64,000 nucleotides of DNA from Syntrophomonas sp. DTU019 (GCA_913757435.1 CAJYDM010000003.1:1-64000); one strand, 5' to 3'; shown: positions 34,258 through 43,580, counted from the stretch's first letter. The notes: generated by a model from the letters alone, not told the origin. Numbers and translations: made by a program.

Positions 34258-35883
34258 ATGTCAAAGAAGTTTTTTAAACAACTTGAGAACAAGCAAAAGA
34301 ACTGGGAAAAGAACCAGGCCAGAAAACGTAAGCTAATAACGCACTTTTTGCTGGGCTCATTGGTTGTGAGCAGAGTATTTGTGCCTGGTATAGCCGCTGC
34401 GGATAATGATAAACACGATTTCAATAGTCCTGCTGCGGTATACAGCTCTATGATGGACTCTGACGATGGCTTGGATGACGACACCGACGCAGACGCCGAT
34501 GCTGACGCAGATGCTGACGCAGACGCTGATGCTGACGCAGATGCAGACGCTGACGCAGATGCGGATGCAGACGACGATGGTGATGCGTTTACTTTTATGA
34601 AGATGTCAGCAGGTACAATGGATGTGCTTTCAGGCGGCGATGTAGCGAATCTGGAAAAAGGCGAGATTTTTGTAATTAAACAAGCACAGGGTGTTCTGAT
34701 TTGGATAGAAAATGAGCCGGCAGACCTTGCCGAGCTGATTCAGTTCGTGAATGATAATGACCCCTCATCCGTCGGCAGAATGATAGAAGTAGTATCTGGA
34801 CCTGGAACGTTTTACTTAAAAGATTACTTTGAAGGAAATCCATATAAGGAGACATCGATTACCGTAACTGCGTCTGGCGATGGATTTTCGATAGAAGTAT
34901 TCGGAGATTATAGTCATTTTGAAGACTATGACTATGATGACGGAGACGCCGACGCGGATTGCGATGCCGACGCCGATTGTGACGCCGACGCGGATTGCGA
35001 TGCCGACGCCGATTGTGACGCCGACGCGGATTGCGATGCCGACGCTGACGCCGATGCCGATGCTGACGCAGACGCTGACGCCGATGCCGATGCTGACGCC
35101 GATGCTGACGCTGATGCTGACGCCGATGCTGACGCCGATGCCGATGCTGACGCTGACGCCGATGCTGACGCAGATGCCGATGCCGACGCCGACGCTGACG
35201 CTGACGCCGATGCTGACGCTGACGCCGATGCTGACGCAGATGCCGATGCCGACGCCGATGCTGACGCCGATGCTGACGCCGACGCTGACGCAGATGCCGA
35301 TGCCGACGCCGATGCTGACGCCGATGCTGACGCCGATGCTGACGCCGATGCCGATGCTGACGCTGACGCCGATGCTGACGCAGATGCCGATGCCGACGCC
35401 GACGCTGACGCTGACGCCGATGCTGACGCTGACGCCGATGCTGACGCAGATGCCGATGCTGACGCCGATGCTGACGCCGATGCTGACGCCGACGCTGACG
35501 CAGATGCCGACGCTGACGCCGACAGTGACTCAGATTCTGACAGCGATTCCGACTCCGACTCCGACAGCGACTCTGATTCAGATAGCGACAGCGATTCCGA
35601 CTCCGACAGTGACTCCGACTCAGACAGTGACAGTGATGCCGATGCCGACGCAGACGCCGATGCCGACGCCGACGCTGATGCCGACGCCGACGCTGACGCA
35701 GATGCCGATGCAGATACTGATGTCGATACGGATATCGATATAGTGGATGAGGAAGTGCCCTTGGGCGATTTGGATCCCGAGTTGCCGAAAACAGGAGGTG
35801 CGGTCAGTTTACTCTCTTTGGCCGGACTGGGGATGCTTCTCTCCGGACTGGGATTGAGAAGAAAAGCTGATAAGAAAGAATAG
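34258..35883 (+). CDS. LPXTG surface protein with Asp-Ala and Ser-Asp dipeptide repeats
   Basis: 541 aa. An N-terminal signal segment ([15 protein letters not shown]) is followed by a first (Asp-Ala)n run, a folded domain of about 110 residues (from [11 protein letters not shown] to F-G-D-Y-S-H-F), and a very long (Asp-Ala)n run. The long run opens with five Cys at six-residue steps (D-A-D-C-D-A) and includes a (Ser-Asp)n block near its end. The C-terminus has L-P-K-T-G (35782-35796), a hydrophobic helix and R-R-K-A-D-K-K-E, a complete sortase signal. The stalk would be strongly acidic, as in Clf/Sdr proteins, and may bind Ca2+. ATG 34258 has AGAGGAG upstream. The likely sortase is at 41405. 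Confidence 0.9.
   Translation: MSKKFFKQLENKQKNWEKNQARKRKLITHFLLGSLVVSRVFVPGIAAADNDKHDFNSPAAVYSSMMDSDDGLDDDTDADADADADADADADADADADADADADADDDGDAFTFMKMSAGTMDVLSGGDVANLEKGEIFVIKQAQGVLIWIENEPADLAELIQFVNDNDPSSVGRMIEVVSGPGTFYLKDYFEGNPYKETSITVTASGDGFSIEVFGDYSHFEDYDYDDGDADADCDADADCDADADCDADADCDADADCDADADADADADADADADADADADADADADADADADADADADADADADADADADADADADADADADADADADADADADADADADADADADADADADADADADADADADADADADADADADADADADADADADADADADADADADADADADADADADADADADADSDSDSDSDSDSDSDSDSDSDSDSDSDSDSDSDSDSDSDADADADADADADADADADADADADADTDVDTDIDIVDEEVPLGDLDPELPKTGGAVSLLSLAGLGMLLSGLGLRRKADKKE
34477..34575 (+). repeat. First (Asp-Ala) GAYGCN hexamer repeat tract
   Basis: An in-frame run of GA(C/T)GC(N) hexamers encoding alternating Asp and Ala. 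Confidence 0.9.
34945..35725 (+). repeat. Long GAYGCN/AGYGAY hexamer tract with a 210-bp higher-order repeat
   Basis: About 780 bp of hexamers encode (Asp-Ala)n with a Ser-Asp block at 35521-35636. 35131-35300 recurs at 35341-35510, offset exactly 210 bp (70 codons), with one mismatch seen. The +2-frame open reading frame across it is a repeat artefact. Confidence 0.9.
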
Positions 35884-35915
35884 TTGACTGCTTAAGAGCA
35901 TAGCAGATTTATCAT

Positions 35916-35954
35916 CAGAGCCTGATTCTTTATAATAGAATCAGGCTCTGTTTT
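35916..35954 (+). terminator. Rho-independent terminator after the LPXTG gene
   Basis: CAGAGCCTGATTCT (35916-35929) pairs perfectly with AGAATCAGGCTCTG (35937-35950), then TTTT. Confidence 0.9.
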
Positions 35955-36060
35955 GGGTGTTCCCTGATTGATGCCATGAAGCAGAAGTTGCTTAAGCAAA
36001 GAACTTTATTTATATTTCTTCATAGGCGATACATACAAAAAGGCGGAAAGGGATATTTTC

Positions 36061-37785
36061 ATGCATTTTAATAACAGTGAAGCTATTGCACTTAAGGCAA
36101 GGCTGGAGGAATTGAAACAACGCATCTATTTGCATGCTGAAGCGGTATCGGACAATATGAAGCTATTTTTTGATAACAAGCCGAGGTATATTGTTTTTCT
36201 GTCTTTCAGCGATGGAGAATCACGTGCCCACGTTTGCAATGGCAGCGGCAATTCAATTGAATCGAGCTGGAAAAATGCTGTAAATAGCATGAATAAAAAA
36301 GTCAAAAAGCTGAAGCTGCAGCCTTTGTGGATAAAAGCAGATCTTGTCAAAGATATTAAAGAGTGTTCATTTGATGCCTTTATCGATTATGTTTCCAGTA
36401 TCAAAACCAATTATTTCAGAGAAGGCATTGCCCTGGACGAAATGTTTAATATCGCCTTTTTGGAACAGGAAGTCAATGCCAATGTATTTATATACGACAA
36501 CAAAGTATCGCCCCAAAAGCAAATCTCCTGGAAGAACATGATGGCCTATATTAAATATAACCTGGGGATTAAATTGGAGTTGGATGAGAAATCCCTCAAG
36601 AGAGTATGGCTGTTTACGACGCTTGGTTTTTTCCATGATGGAACAGAGTGCCATGACCTGAACCATGGCAGGCTAAACAATGGGCGACGGGTCATAGAGG
36701 TCATCGATGAAAAATTACTGCGGTCGGTAATCGAAAAATCCTCAGGCTTTTTAGCCACTCAAGTTGACGAATCAGGTAAGTTTCGTTACGGATATTTTCC
36801 CTGTTTTAACAAGGAAATCCCCGGCTACAATACACTGCGGCACGCCAGCACCACCTACTCTATGATCGAGGCGTTTGAGGTGACCAGAGATGAAGAGTTG
36901 GGGCGGGCCATCATCCGGGCTTTGGAATATTTGGCCCGGGAGGGAATAGAAGTGGTAGAGGATGAAGAGGGGATTACCCGGGCCTTTGTGATTGAACGAA
37001 CCATGGACAACGAAATTAAGCTGGGTGCCAATGCTACCGCTATTTTGGCATTTTCCAAATATACCACCGTATTTGATGACCAGAAGTATGTTCAGTTGAT
37101 GAAGCAGCTCGCTGAGGGCATCAGTTATTTTCAGAATAAACAAGACGGTTCCTATGTCCATGTCTTGAATTTCCCCGACCTGTCCATCAAGGAAGAATTC
37201 CGCACCGTATACTATAACGGCGAGGCGGCTTTTGCCTTGATGCGGTTGTATGACATAGATAAAGACCAGCGCTGGCTTAATATGGTGGAATCAGCCTTTG
37301 AATATTTTATCGACAATGAGTTTTGGCGCCAAAAGGATCACTGGCTCAGCTATTGCTCCAATGAGCTCTTTAAACACAGACCGGAGAAAAAATACATAGA
37401 ATTCAACCTGAAAAATGCCAGTGGCATTTTAGACTTCTGTTTGAGCAGGGAAACCACCTATCCAACCTTGCTGGAATTATTAATGGCTACCTACAGCATG
37501 ATAGAGAAAATGAAAAGAGACCAGTACGGTCTGGACCTTTTGGACTCTTTTGATCAAAAGAAATTGATGGCCGCAATCGAACATCGCGTGGAGCATCAAT
37601 TGAATGGCTTGTATTTCCCGGAAGTGGCTATGTATTATAAAGCACCTCAGAATATTTTGTGGGCATTTTACATTCGCCATCATTCTTTCCGGTCCCGAAT
37701 CGATGATATTGAGCACAATATTTCCGGATATTGCAGTTATTTGAATCAGATCCTGCTCAAACGCGGGGACGGTTCTGGGGATTGA
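36061..37785 (+). CDS. Alpha/alpha-barrel (six-hairpin-like) protein of unknown activity
   Basis: 574 aa, no signal peptide. Residues 1-190 form an alpha/beta region I do not recognise (R-Y-I-V-F-L-S-F-S-D-G-E-S). Residues about 230-560 look like repeated helical hairpins: G-K-F-R-Y-G-Y-F-P-C-F, then H-A-S-T-T-Y-S-M-I-E-A-F, L-G-A-N-A-T-A-I-L-A-F, G-E-A-A-F-A-L-M-R-L-Y. This is the style of (alpha/alpha)6 glycosidases, epimerases and prenyl-cyclases. It precedes the Mur ligase-CapA fusion in the same direction, so a role on the same polymer is likely. The last residues (R-G-D-G-S-G-D) are encoded by a dispersed repeat. RBS GGCGGAAAGGG lies before ATG 36061. Confidence 0.65.
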   Translation: MHFNNSEAIALKARLEELKQRIYLHAEAVSDNMKLFFDNKPRYIVFLSFSDGESRAHVCNGSGNSIESSWKNAVNSMNKKVKKLKLQPLWIKADLVKDIKECSFDAFIDYVSSIKTNYFREGIALDEMFNIAFLEQEVNANVFIYDNKVSPQKQISWKNMMAYIKYNLGIKLELDEKSLKRVWLFTTLGFFHDGTECHDLNHGRLNNGRRVIEVIDEKLLRSVIEKSSGFLATQVDESGKFRYGYFPCFNKEIPGYNTLRHASTTYSMIEAFEVTRDEELGRAIIRALEYLAREGIEVVEDEEGITRAFVIERTMDNEIKLGANATAILAFSKYTTVFDDQKYVQLMKQLAEGISYFQNKQDGSYVHVLNFPDLSIKEEFRTVYYNGEAAFALMRLYDIDKDQRWLNMVESAFEYFIDNEFWRQKDHWLSYCSNELFKHRPEKKYIEFNLKNASGILDFCLSRETTYPTLLELLMATYSMIEKMKRDQYGLDLLDSFDQKKLMAAIEHRVEHQLNGLYFPEVAMYYKAPQNILWAFYIRHHSFRSRIDDIEHNISGYCSYLNQILLKRGDGSGD

Positions 37786-37878
37786 GCTCCATAAAGCCAA
37801 CGCGGACAGCCAACGCGAGCAGACGCGGGGACGGTTCTGGTGTTTAAAAAGCGAACGCGGGGGCGGTTCTAGTGTTTA
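37761..37878 (+). repeat. Three direct copies of ACGCGGGGACGGTTCTGG
   Basis: Copies lie at 37761-37778, 37823-37840 and 37855-37872, the last with two changes. The first one encodes the C-terminus of the preceding gene. The core GGGGACGGTTCT is shared with the window's palindromes. Confidence 0.8.
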
Positions 37879-38021
37879 AGGTGGCACTCTCACCGGTTCG
37901 CCTTTACCCCCTTTTGCTGCACAGTAGCAGCCACTGCCGCAGAGATCGGCTCAAGGGGGCCAGATCCCATGGTCCCGCTATTCCTCACGTTTTAAGGTAT
38001 ACGATTATAGGAGAGAGCAAC

Positions 38022-41000
38022 ATGCAAAAAGGTTGGTCGAAAAACGAGCTGACCGATATTATCGGCGGAAAATGGATTGTTGAGCCAGCAGATGACTGGC
38101 GCTGCTGGAATCTGGCAGTTTCGTCCGCCGGCTGTGTTGGCCAGGGTACTCTATTTGTTGCCATTGATAGGGAGAGATGGCTGCAGGGCACAGGCAACAC
38201 CGGAGTGTATGCGGATTGGACCGATACTCACACCACTTTGCATAGCTTCCAGAACAAAATTATCGGCGCAGTAGTGGAGCGTCACATAAAGGAACTGGAT
38301 CCATTCATACCTCAGCTTCTGGTGGAAAATTCTTATGATGTGATCAAAAAGCTGGGTTCCACCGCACGCGAAGCCTATGCGGGAAAGATTCTTGCTATTA
38401 CTGGCACGGTAGGTAAATCAACCACTAAAATGATGTTGGATCATTTGCTGAAGGGAAAAGGTGCAGTTGAATCTACCTATGGAAATCACAACTCCAGAAC
38501 AGGTGTAGCCCTGACTTTGGGGCGGTGCGTTACACAGCCTGATTTTACGGTTATTGAAGTGGCACTTTCGGCATTATGGATGCGTTCTGGGGGTATTTGC
38601 CAACTGGCTCGTCCCGACATCGCCGTTATTACCGAAATCGCTTTGGGGCAAACCGGTGGAAATTTCAATACGGTTCACGAAACAGCCCGAATGAAGGCCC
38701 GTATCGCCCAGGGCATCCAACCTGGGGGAACAGCGGTATTAAACCGTGATATGCTGGAGTATGATTTGGTTAAATCCGAGGTGATATCCTACGGAGCAAA
38801 AGTAATTAGTTATGGTTTTCATGAAGAGGCTGATTTCCGAGTGGTAGAATGGCATCCGGTGGATGATGGTTCCTGGGTTAACGCGGTTATCGCTGATCAG
38901 CAAATCAAATATCATTTGCCGGCAGCAGGACGAGCTATGGTCTCTAATTCACTGGCAGCGCTGGCTGCGGTATATGCTCTAGGTATAGATCCAGCTGAGG
39001 TAATGGAGCGTTTGGAAACGATCCATTTAAATGAAGCGGTGTTGGAACCGCTCAGCGTAGAATTACCCCAGGGCGGAAAGGTTCACCTACTTGATGACAG
39101 CTACAATGCGGAGGTCGCTTCGATGTATGCGGCCTTTGAAGTGTTTAAATTAAATGCAGCGCAGCATAAGGGGAAAAGAATTTGCATTTTAGGGAGGATT
39201 GTGAACTTAGGCGTCAATGCCGAGGCAGTTCATAGACAACTGGCGAAGCCTTTGATCGATACCGGCGTTGACCTGGTATTTCTTTATGGGGACGAAATGA
39301 GATATTTGCTGGAAGAATTACCGGGGAAAATGGTAGCCGGTTTCTACACGGACATTGAGTCCTGTGCTCGGGATGCGGCCAGCATACTGGAAGCGGATGA
39401 TTATGTGTTGTTGAAAGGGTCCCGCCGGGCTAATGATTTCGGGCAGATTCGATCTAGATTGTTATCCGCAATAAAGAGGCAGCCTGAGTTGCCGCCATTC
39501 ACGCCTGGCAAATGGGGATTCTCGTCCCATGCCAGGTATAGGCTGGAGGCGGTTGACTTGGAAAGCGGAGAGACGCTTTTGAGCACAGGAAACCCTAGTA
39601 TTCAAGTGAACCGTGGTCTGGGAAGCCTCTTGTTGCTGGCTCGGTTGCTGGAGGATATCGCCAGGGGGAAAATGGCATTTAATGAGTATGTAACCATGAG
39701 TGTTGTACCAGCCAGGGAGGCAAAAGCAACCAATGCTATTGGTTTTGAAGAAGGGGAGCAGGTGTCGCTTTATACATTGCTGAGCTTATTAGTCTGCCGC
39801 AATGCGCCTGATGTGGCGTTAGCCCTGGCGGAAAAACTGTCCGGTAAAACTGGGGAAGCTTTGAAAGCTATAAAGGCTTTGGCCACTAAACTGGATTTGA
39901 ATAACAGTGCCGTCGAGAATATTAGCGGCAGGCCCACAACTAAGCCACAGCACTTTACGGTAACAGATCTAAGCAAGCTGGGAAGATATTTGTTTTCTAT
40001 GCCTCCCAAATATTCAAAGATGCTGAATACAACCATGGTGGAGTATAAAGGCAAGTTATTTGAGTCTACCAGTAGCCTGGTGGCCAGCGGGAAAATAATT
40101 GGAGGCTTTTTTTTTGGACAGAACCATGGGGAAGGCACGGTATTGACCTATATAAGGGGAAGAAAGGTCGTAGTCTCAGTGTGCGGCGCCAGGGATAATT
40201 TTCAGCGCGATTACTTGCTTGCCGAGGTCATAGATCGGCTTGCAGGGGCGGGTGATACGGCGGATAACCCGACTATCAAAAGGGAATTTAAACTTGGGTC
40301 TGCAGAGCCAGCCGTTATTCAGTTCATTGGGGACACTTATTATGGAGAGGATTATACAGCCAGACGGCTGAGAAGAGGCCAGGAAGATGCGCTTACGAAA
40401 TACGGTTATGATTATTGTTTTGCGGCATTGAAGCCTTTCCTGGCACAGGGAAGCCTGAATATCGCCAATTTCGAAGGCGTATTGACTGATTTGACCTCTT
40501 CACACCTGAAAGGCATCAAACCATTTGTGCTGGGCGGGAGGATTCAAGAAAGCATCCGATCTTTAAAGAACAACCATATTCATGCCGTGACATTAGGCAA
40601 TAACCATGCCATGGACTATGGTGCGGCTGGATTAAAATCAACTTTGCAGGCCTTCAATGAAGCAGATATTCCATGGGCAGGGGCGGGATTTACGGGCCGA
40701 GATGCCAGCCAACCACTGCGGATCAGGCATGGAGATCATAAAATTGTAATTTTCAGCGGCTATTGGTATAGGCGCCCGGCTCATTATGAATTTGATTCAT
40801 ATGCCATGGGTAATAAACCGGGCGTAGCTTGCCTGAATGGCGAGCTGATGGCAAGGATCACTAAAGAAAAACTCACCAAATCCTCTAAAATTTTTATCAT
40901 TTTAGTGGCCCATTGGGGCACGGATTACGGACCGATACTGAATCAACAAAGAAATTATGCCAAAACCTTTATAGACTCTGGGGCTGATCTGATTATCGGC

Positions 41001-41339
41001 CATGGTGCACATTTAATGCAGGGAATTGAGCAAATAAACGGAAAATGGGTGATCTATAGCATCGGGAACGGCGTCTTTAACAGTAACGGGGAGTACCAAC
41101 AGAGAAAGCTGCCGCCTTACAGTTACCTGCTGCAGCTGAGACTTGAGGAAGATGGTGCCAAGTGTATCAGGCTTTATCCGATATTTACTGATAATTTGAA
41201 AACATTCTGGCAGCCCCGTTTTGTTACTGAAGAGGAATTCAGGGATGTTCTGGCATATCAGACGCAGTTGGGTACACCGACTGATCACTTCGATATCGGG
41301 ATGGACGCATATGGTTATTATACTGAAGTGAAAATTTGA
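38022..41339 (+). CDS. Mur ligase / inactive DD-peptidase-like / CapA three-part fusion
   Basis: 1105 aa. Part 1 (about residues 20-480) is a MurF-like Mur ligase: A-I-T-G-T-V-G-K-S-T-T-K (about 125-136) binds ATP, G-N-H-N follows, and L-L-D-D-S-Y-N-A-E matches MurF's D-D-x-Y-N-A. Part 2 (about 499-745) follows the DD-carboxypeptidase (DacF-like) layout but has V-N-R-G-L-G in place of the S-x-x-K box and no K-T-G, so it should be inactive. Part 3 (from about 760) is CapA/PgsA-type metallophosphoesterase: F-I-G-D-T-Y-Y-G, A-N-F-E-G, G-N-N-H-A-M-D-Y-G, H-W-G-T-D-Y-G, G-H-G-A-H. CapA proteins serve poly-gamma-glutamate synthesis. A polymer of amino acids is a reasonable guess. ATG 38022 has AGGAGAG upstream; the frame is open from 37872. 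Confidence 0.85.
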   Translation: MQKGWSKNELTDIIGGKWIVEPADDWRCWNLAVSSAGCVGQGTLFVAIDRERWLQGTGNTGVYADWTDTHTTLHSFQNKIIGAVVERHIKELDPFIPQLLVENSYDVIKKLGSTAREAYAGKILAITGTVGKSTTKMMLDHLLKGKGAVESTYGNHNSRTGVALTLGRCVTQPDFTVIEVALSALWMRSGGICQLARPDIAVITEIALGQTGGNFNTVHETARMKARIAQGIQPGGTAVLNRDMLEYDLVKSEVISYGAKVISYGFHEEADFRVVEWHPVDDGSWVNAVIADQQIKYHLPAAGRAMVSNSLAALAAVYALGIDPAEVMERLETIHLNEAVLEPLSVELPQGGKVHLLDDSYNAEVASMYAAFEVFKLNAAQHKGKRICILGRIVNLGVNAEAVHRQLAKPLIDTGVDLVFLYGDEMRYLLEELPGKMVAGFYTDIESCARDAASILEADDYVLLKGSRRANDFGQIRSRLLSAIKRQPELPPFTPGKWGFSSHARYRLEAVDLESGETLLSTGNPSIQVNRGLGSLLLLARLLEDIARGKMAFNEYVTMSVVPAREAKATNAIGFEEGEQVSLYTLLSLLVCRNAPDVALALAEKLSGKTGEALKAIKALATKLDLNNSAVENISGRPTTKPQHFTVTDLSKLGRYLFSMPPKYSKMLNTTMVEYKGKLFESTSSLVASGKIIGGFFFGQNHGEGTVLTYIRGRKVVVSVCGARDNFQRDYLLAEVIDRLAGAGDTADNPTIKREFKLGSAEPAVIQFIGDTYYGEDYTARRLRRGQEDALTKYGYDYCFAALKPFLAQGSLNIANFEGVLTDLTSSHLKGIKPFVLGGRIQESIRSLKNNHIHAVTLGNNHAMDYGAAGLKSTLQAFNEADIPWAGAGFTGRDASQPLRIRHGDHKIVIFSGYWYRRPAHYEFDSYAMGNKPGVACLNGELMARITKEKLTKSSKIFIILVAHWGTDYGPILNQQRNYAKTFIDSGADLIIGHGAHLMQGIEQINGKWVIYSIGNGVFNSNGEYQQRKLPPYSYLLQLRLEEDGAKCIRLYPIFTDNLKTFWQPRFVTEEEFRDVLAYQTQLGTPTDHFDIGMDAYGYYTEVKI

Positions 41340-41346
41340 GGTGGGT

Positions 41347-41371
41347 GTGTCAGGGGACGGTTCTCTGACAC
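41347..41371. repeat. Dispersed palindrome, GTGTCAGGGGACGGTTCTC type
   Basis: GTGTCAGGGGA (41347-41357) pairs with TCTCTGACAC; GGACGGTTC lies in the centre. The inverse copy is at 42297-42321. Confidence 0.85.
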
Positions 41372-41404
41372 TTATCGATTGGATTATGGAGGGTTGGTAG
41401 TAGC

Positions 41405-42004
41405 ATGAAAAAGCAGAGACGAAAATTAAATTACAAGCTTTTGGGCAGCCTCTTGGTCTTGGGCGGTTTGTTCCTGTTTGTTTTTCCATATGCTGAAAGC
41501 CTGTATCAGCAATGGACCCAGCCAAATGTCGGCATTCAGCCCGCAGAACCGACTCCCGTACTTCCAGAAAGTGAAGCTGCACCATCTTCGGCGGAACAGC
41601 CCCGAGAATTCCTGCCGATTTCCGGCCGCCTGGTTATTCCCAGCCTGCAACTCGATCTGCAGGTCGGCTATGGGGTCGGAGAAGCAGATCTGAAGCAGGG
41701 GCCTGGTTTCTATCCCCAAAGCGGCTATCCCAGCCTTGGCAATGTAAGCATCGCCGGTCACCGCAATGCCTATGGCAGTCCCTTCCTGCATTTAGATAAA
41801 CTGAAACCTGGCGATACCATCGAGCTAGAATACGACAATGCTCATTATACTTACCGTGTGGATAAAGTCTATGTTACTCATAGCCGGGACTGGAGCGTTG
41901 TCGATCCCACCAGTCAGCCAGCCATCACGCTGACCACCTGCACTCCTCTGATTCCGGTGGATGGCCATTACGACCGCCTCATCGTGCGGGGCTACCTGCA
42001 ATAA
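41405..42004 (+). CDS. Sortase (class D/E-like transpeptidase)
   Basis: 199 aa. An N-terminal membrane anchor (L-L-G-S-L-L-V-L-G-G-L-F-L-F-V) and a Pro/Glu-rich linker precede the sortase barrel. Catalytic residues are visible: His in S-I-A-G-H-R-N, Cys in T-L-T-T-C-T-P, Arg in Y-D-R-L-I-V-R-G. Sortases cut LPXTG-type signals and join the protein to the wall; the only substrate seen here is the L-P-K-T-G protein at 34258. The gene is intact, with GGAGG before ATG 41405. Class D or E is judged from length and the TLTTC-x-P style. Confidence 0.92.
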   Translation: MKKQRRKLNYKLLGSLLVLGGLFLFVFPYAESLYQQWTQPNVGIQPAEPTPVLPESEAAPSSAEQPREFLPISGRLVIPSLQLDLQVGYGVGEADLKQGPGFYPQSGYPSLGNVSIAGHRNAYGSPFLHLDKLKPGDTIELEYDNAHYTYRVDKVYVTHSRDWSVVDPTSQPAITLTTCTPLIPVDGHYDRLIVRGYLQ

Positions 42005-42025
42005 AGAACAGATAAAGGACGTAAA

Positions 42026-42321
42026 GGGGGGACGTTCTTTCTGTTTCCTTTTCTAAGCGCATATTTTGCACATGACCGCATAGCTGTCCGGCGCTAGACC
42101 TGAAAGAACAAGCGGGCACAGGTATTTCTCTGGGGATCTGCTTCAGTAGGGGAGCTCTGCCCAGCCCGCCTAGAGTCGCCCCAAATTGGTGGTGGTAGGG
42201 GAGACGACTCTGTCTGCCCTGGAGGGTCTTGCGACAAGGATTTTCATCACCCTTGTGAAACAACGGTTCACGGTAGTTTTGCTTCTGCCTGTAAGTGTGT
42301 CAGAGAACCGTCCCCTGACAC
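42026..42321. repeat. Dispersed-repeat pieces downstream of the sortase
   Basis: GGGGGGACGTTCTTTCTG (42026-42043) and the palindrome GTGTCAGAGAACCGTCCCC... (42297-42321) share the GGGACG core. The rest of 42005-42425 shows no gene. Confidence 0.6.
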
Positions 42322-42425
42322 TGTTAGTAAAATTTACATATGGGGTAATCCTTAGGATAAACAATCTACTATTTCCATGTACTATGAAGTTATTGTACAA
42401 AATTTGGCCATAATAGCCGATTTGT

Positions 42426-42480
42426 CCCGGTTTGCCTAAGACTCCTAATTAACATATATTAGATAGTAGAACAAACCGGG
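42426..42480. repeat. Inverted repeat CCCGGTTTG...CAAACCGGG before the CuAO-N gene
   Basis: CCCGGTTTG (42426-42434) and CAAACCGGG (42472-42480) are perfect inverted arms with a 37-base AT-rich spacer, 54 bp before the gene. It is a possible operator or mRNA leader stem. Confidence 0.5.
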
Positions 42481-42533
42481 AATATTTGTTTAAGCTGTAC
42501 GGAGGGTCCTGGAAAAAGTTTTAGGAGGTCATT

Positions 42534-43142
42534 ATGAGGCAGAAATTAATACTGGTATTTGCTATTTTAATGGTGGGTTTGTTTGCCATGCAGGCAGTAG
42601 CGGTAGACATCCCAGTTGTTATTGATGGACAGGCCGTGGAATTTGTGGATCAAAAGCCATACATAGATGAGAATAACCGTACCCTGGTTCCGATGAGAGC
42701 CCCAATGGAAGCCTTAGGGGCAACGGTTAGCTGGGATGCTGATAAATATCAGGCTATCCTGGAAAAAGATGGGGTTGTTGTAGTATTCACCATTGGGAAC
42801 AATGTGTACACGGTTAATGACGAGGCCATGGAAATGGATACCAAGGCAGCCTTGACCGGAGACCGGACCTGCATTCCCATTCGTTACGCTGCTGAAGCAT
42901 TTGGTTATACGGTTTTATGGGACAGCGAAACCTATACAGTGGATATAACCTCTGCTGCGGTGCCTGAAGATGGCGATGTAATCGTTCCCGATGAGGATGC
43001 TGTCGATGAAGGCGCTGTCGATGAAGATGGCCTGGATGATGGATCCGTCGAGGAGAACGGTGATGACCAAGAAGTTGTAGACGATGAGAATTTGGATGAA
43101 GGTGCAGAAGATCCCATTTTGGATGAGTCTGTACTTGAATAA
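42534..43142 (+). CDS. Secreted copper-amine-oxidase N-terminal-like domain protein with acidic tail
   Basis: 202 aa. A signal peptide (residues 1-24, ending A-V-A) is followed by a Cu_amine_oxidN1-like domain (about 27-140): D-E-N-N-R-T-L-V-P-M-R-A-P-M-E-A-L-G-A and I-P-I-R-Y-A-A-E-A-F-G repeat the stalk-like unit. The last 60 residues are Asp/Glu-rich (D-E-G-A-V-D-E). In Firmicutes these units occur in many surface proteins and do not imply copper chemistry. RBS TTAGGAGG lies before the ATG. A terminator follows at 43252. Confidence 0.85.
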   Translation: MRQKLILVFAILMVGLFAMQAVAVDIPVVIDGQAVEFVDQKPYIDENNRTLVPMRAPMEALGATVSWDADKYQAILEKDGVVVVFTIGNNVYTVNDEAMEMDTKAALTGDRTCIPIRYAAEAFGYTVLWDSETYTVDITSAAVPEDGDVIVPDEDAVDEGAVDEDGLDDGSVEENGDDQEVVDDENLDEGAEDPILDESVLE

Positions 43143-43251
43143 GAAGTTCAGACAAATACCCGAAGCAGCAAAACACTGAAATAATAGTCTGCTGACTTAT
43201 GAAATAACCCGGTTAATTAAAACGGACCCTGTTTGAACAGCAATAGTATTT

Positions 43252-43282
43252 AAAAACCGCCCGTTATGCGGGCGGTTTTGCA
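43252..43282 (+). terminator. Rho-independent terminator
   Basis: AAAACCGCCCG pairs with CGGGCGGTTTT over a short TTATG loop, and a T-rich tail follows. The remaining space to nhaA holds a GCTACAATGTTGTAGC palindrome (about 43372) and no gene. Confidence 0.8.
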
Positions 43283-43492
43283 TTACTCACAAACGGTTTT
43301 GGCGTGTTAACAGCAATCCCTTATCCATGCAGGTTTAGATGAGCTAGTGGTATGATAATGCTGGCTCTCTGGCTACAATGTTGTAGCTACATGAATACAC
43401 TGGAAGAAAAGGGCGAGCGAAGCAAACCTGGAATCGGTACAGGTGGGGGCATGCAACGTTTTTTTGGTCTGGTACAAACATGGGGCAGTTGT

Positions 43493-43525
43493 TTGACAAG
43501 TTTTGCCGTAAATAATTAGTATAGT
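43493..43525 (+). promoter_or_regulatory. Possible nhaA promoter
   Basis: TTGACA (43493-43498) with TAGTAT (43517-43522) 18 bp on, or TATAGT (43520-43525) 21 bp on. The start codon is 55-60 bp downstream. Confidence 0.5.
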
Positions 43526-43580
43526 ATACATCAATAGATAGTAAAGGTGTTGTTGCTGGGCATGCTATAAAGGAGAGGGA

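Noticed and set aside
34919-35743. Long Met/Thr/Pro-rich open frame in the +2 frame of the repeat gene
   Set aside because: It is a by-product of the GAYGCN hexamer repeat; the LPXTG frame has the signal, anchor and terminator.
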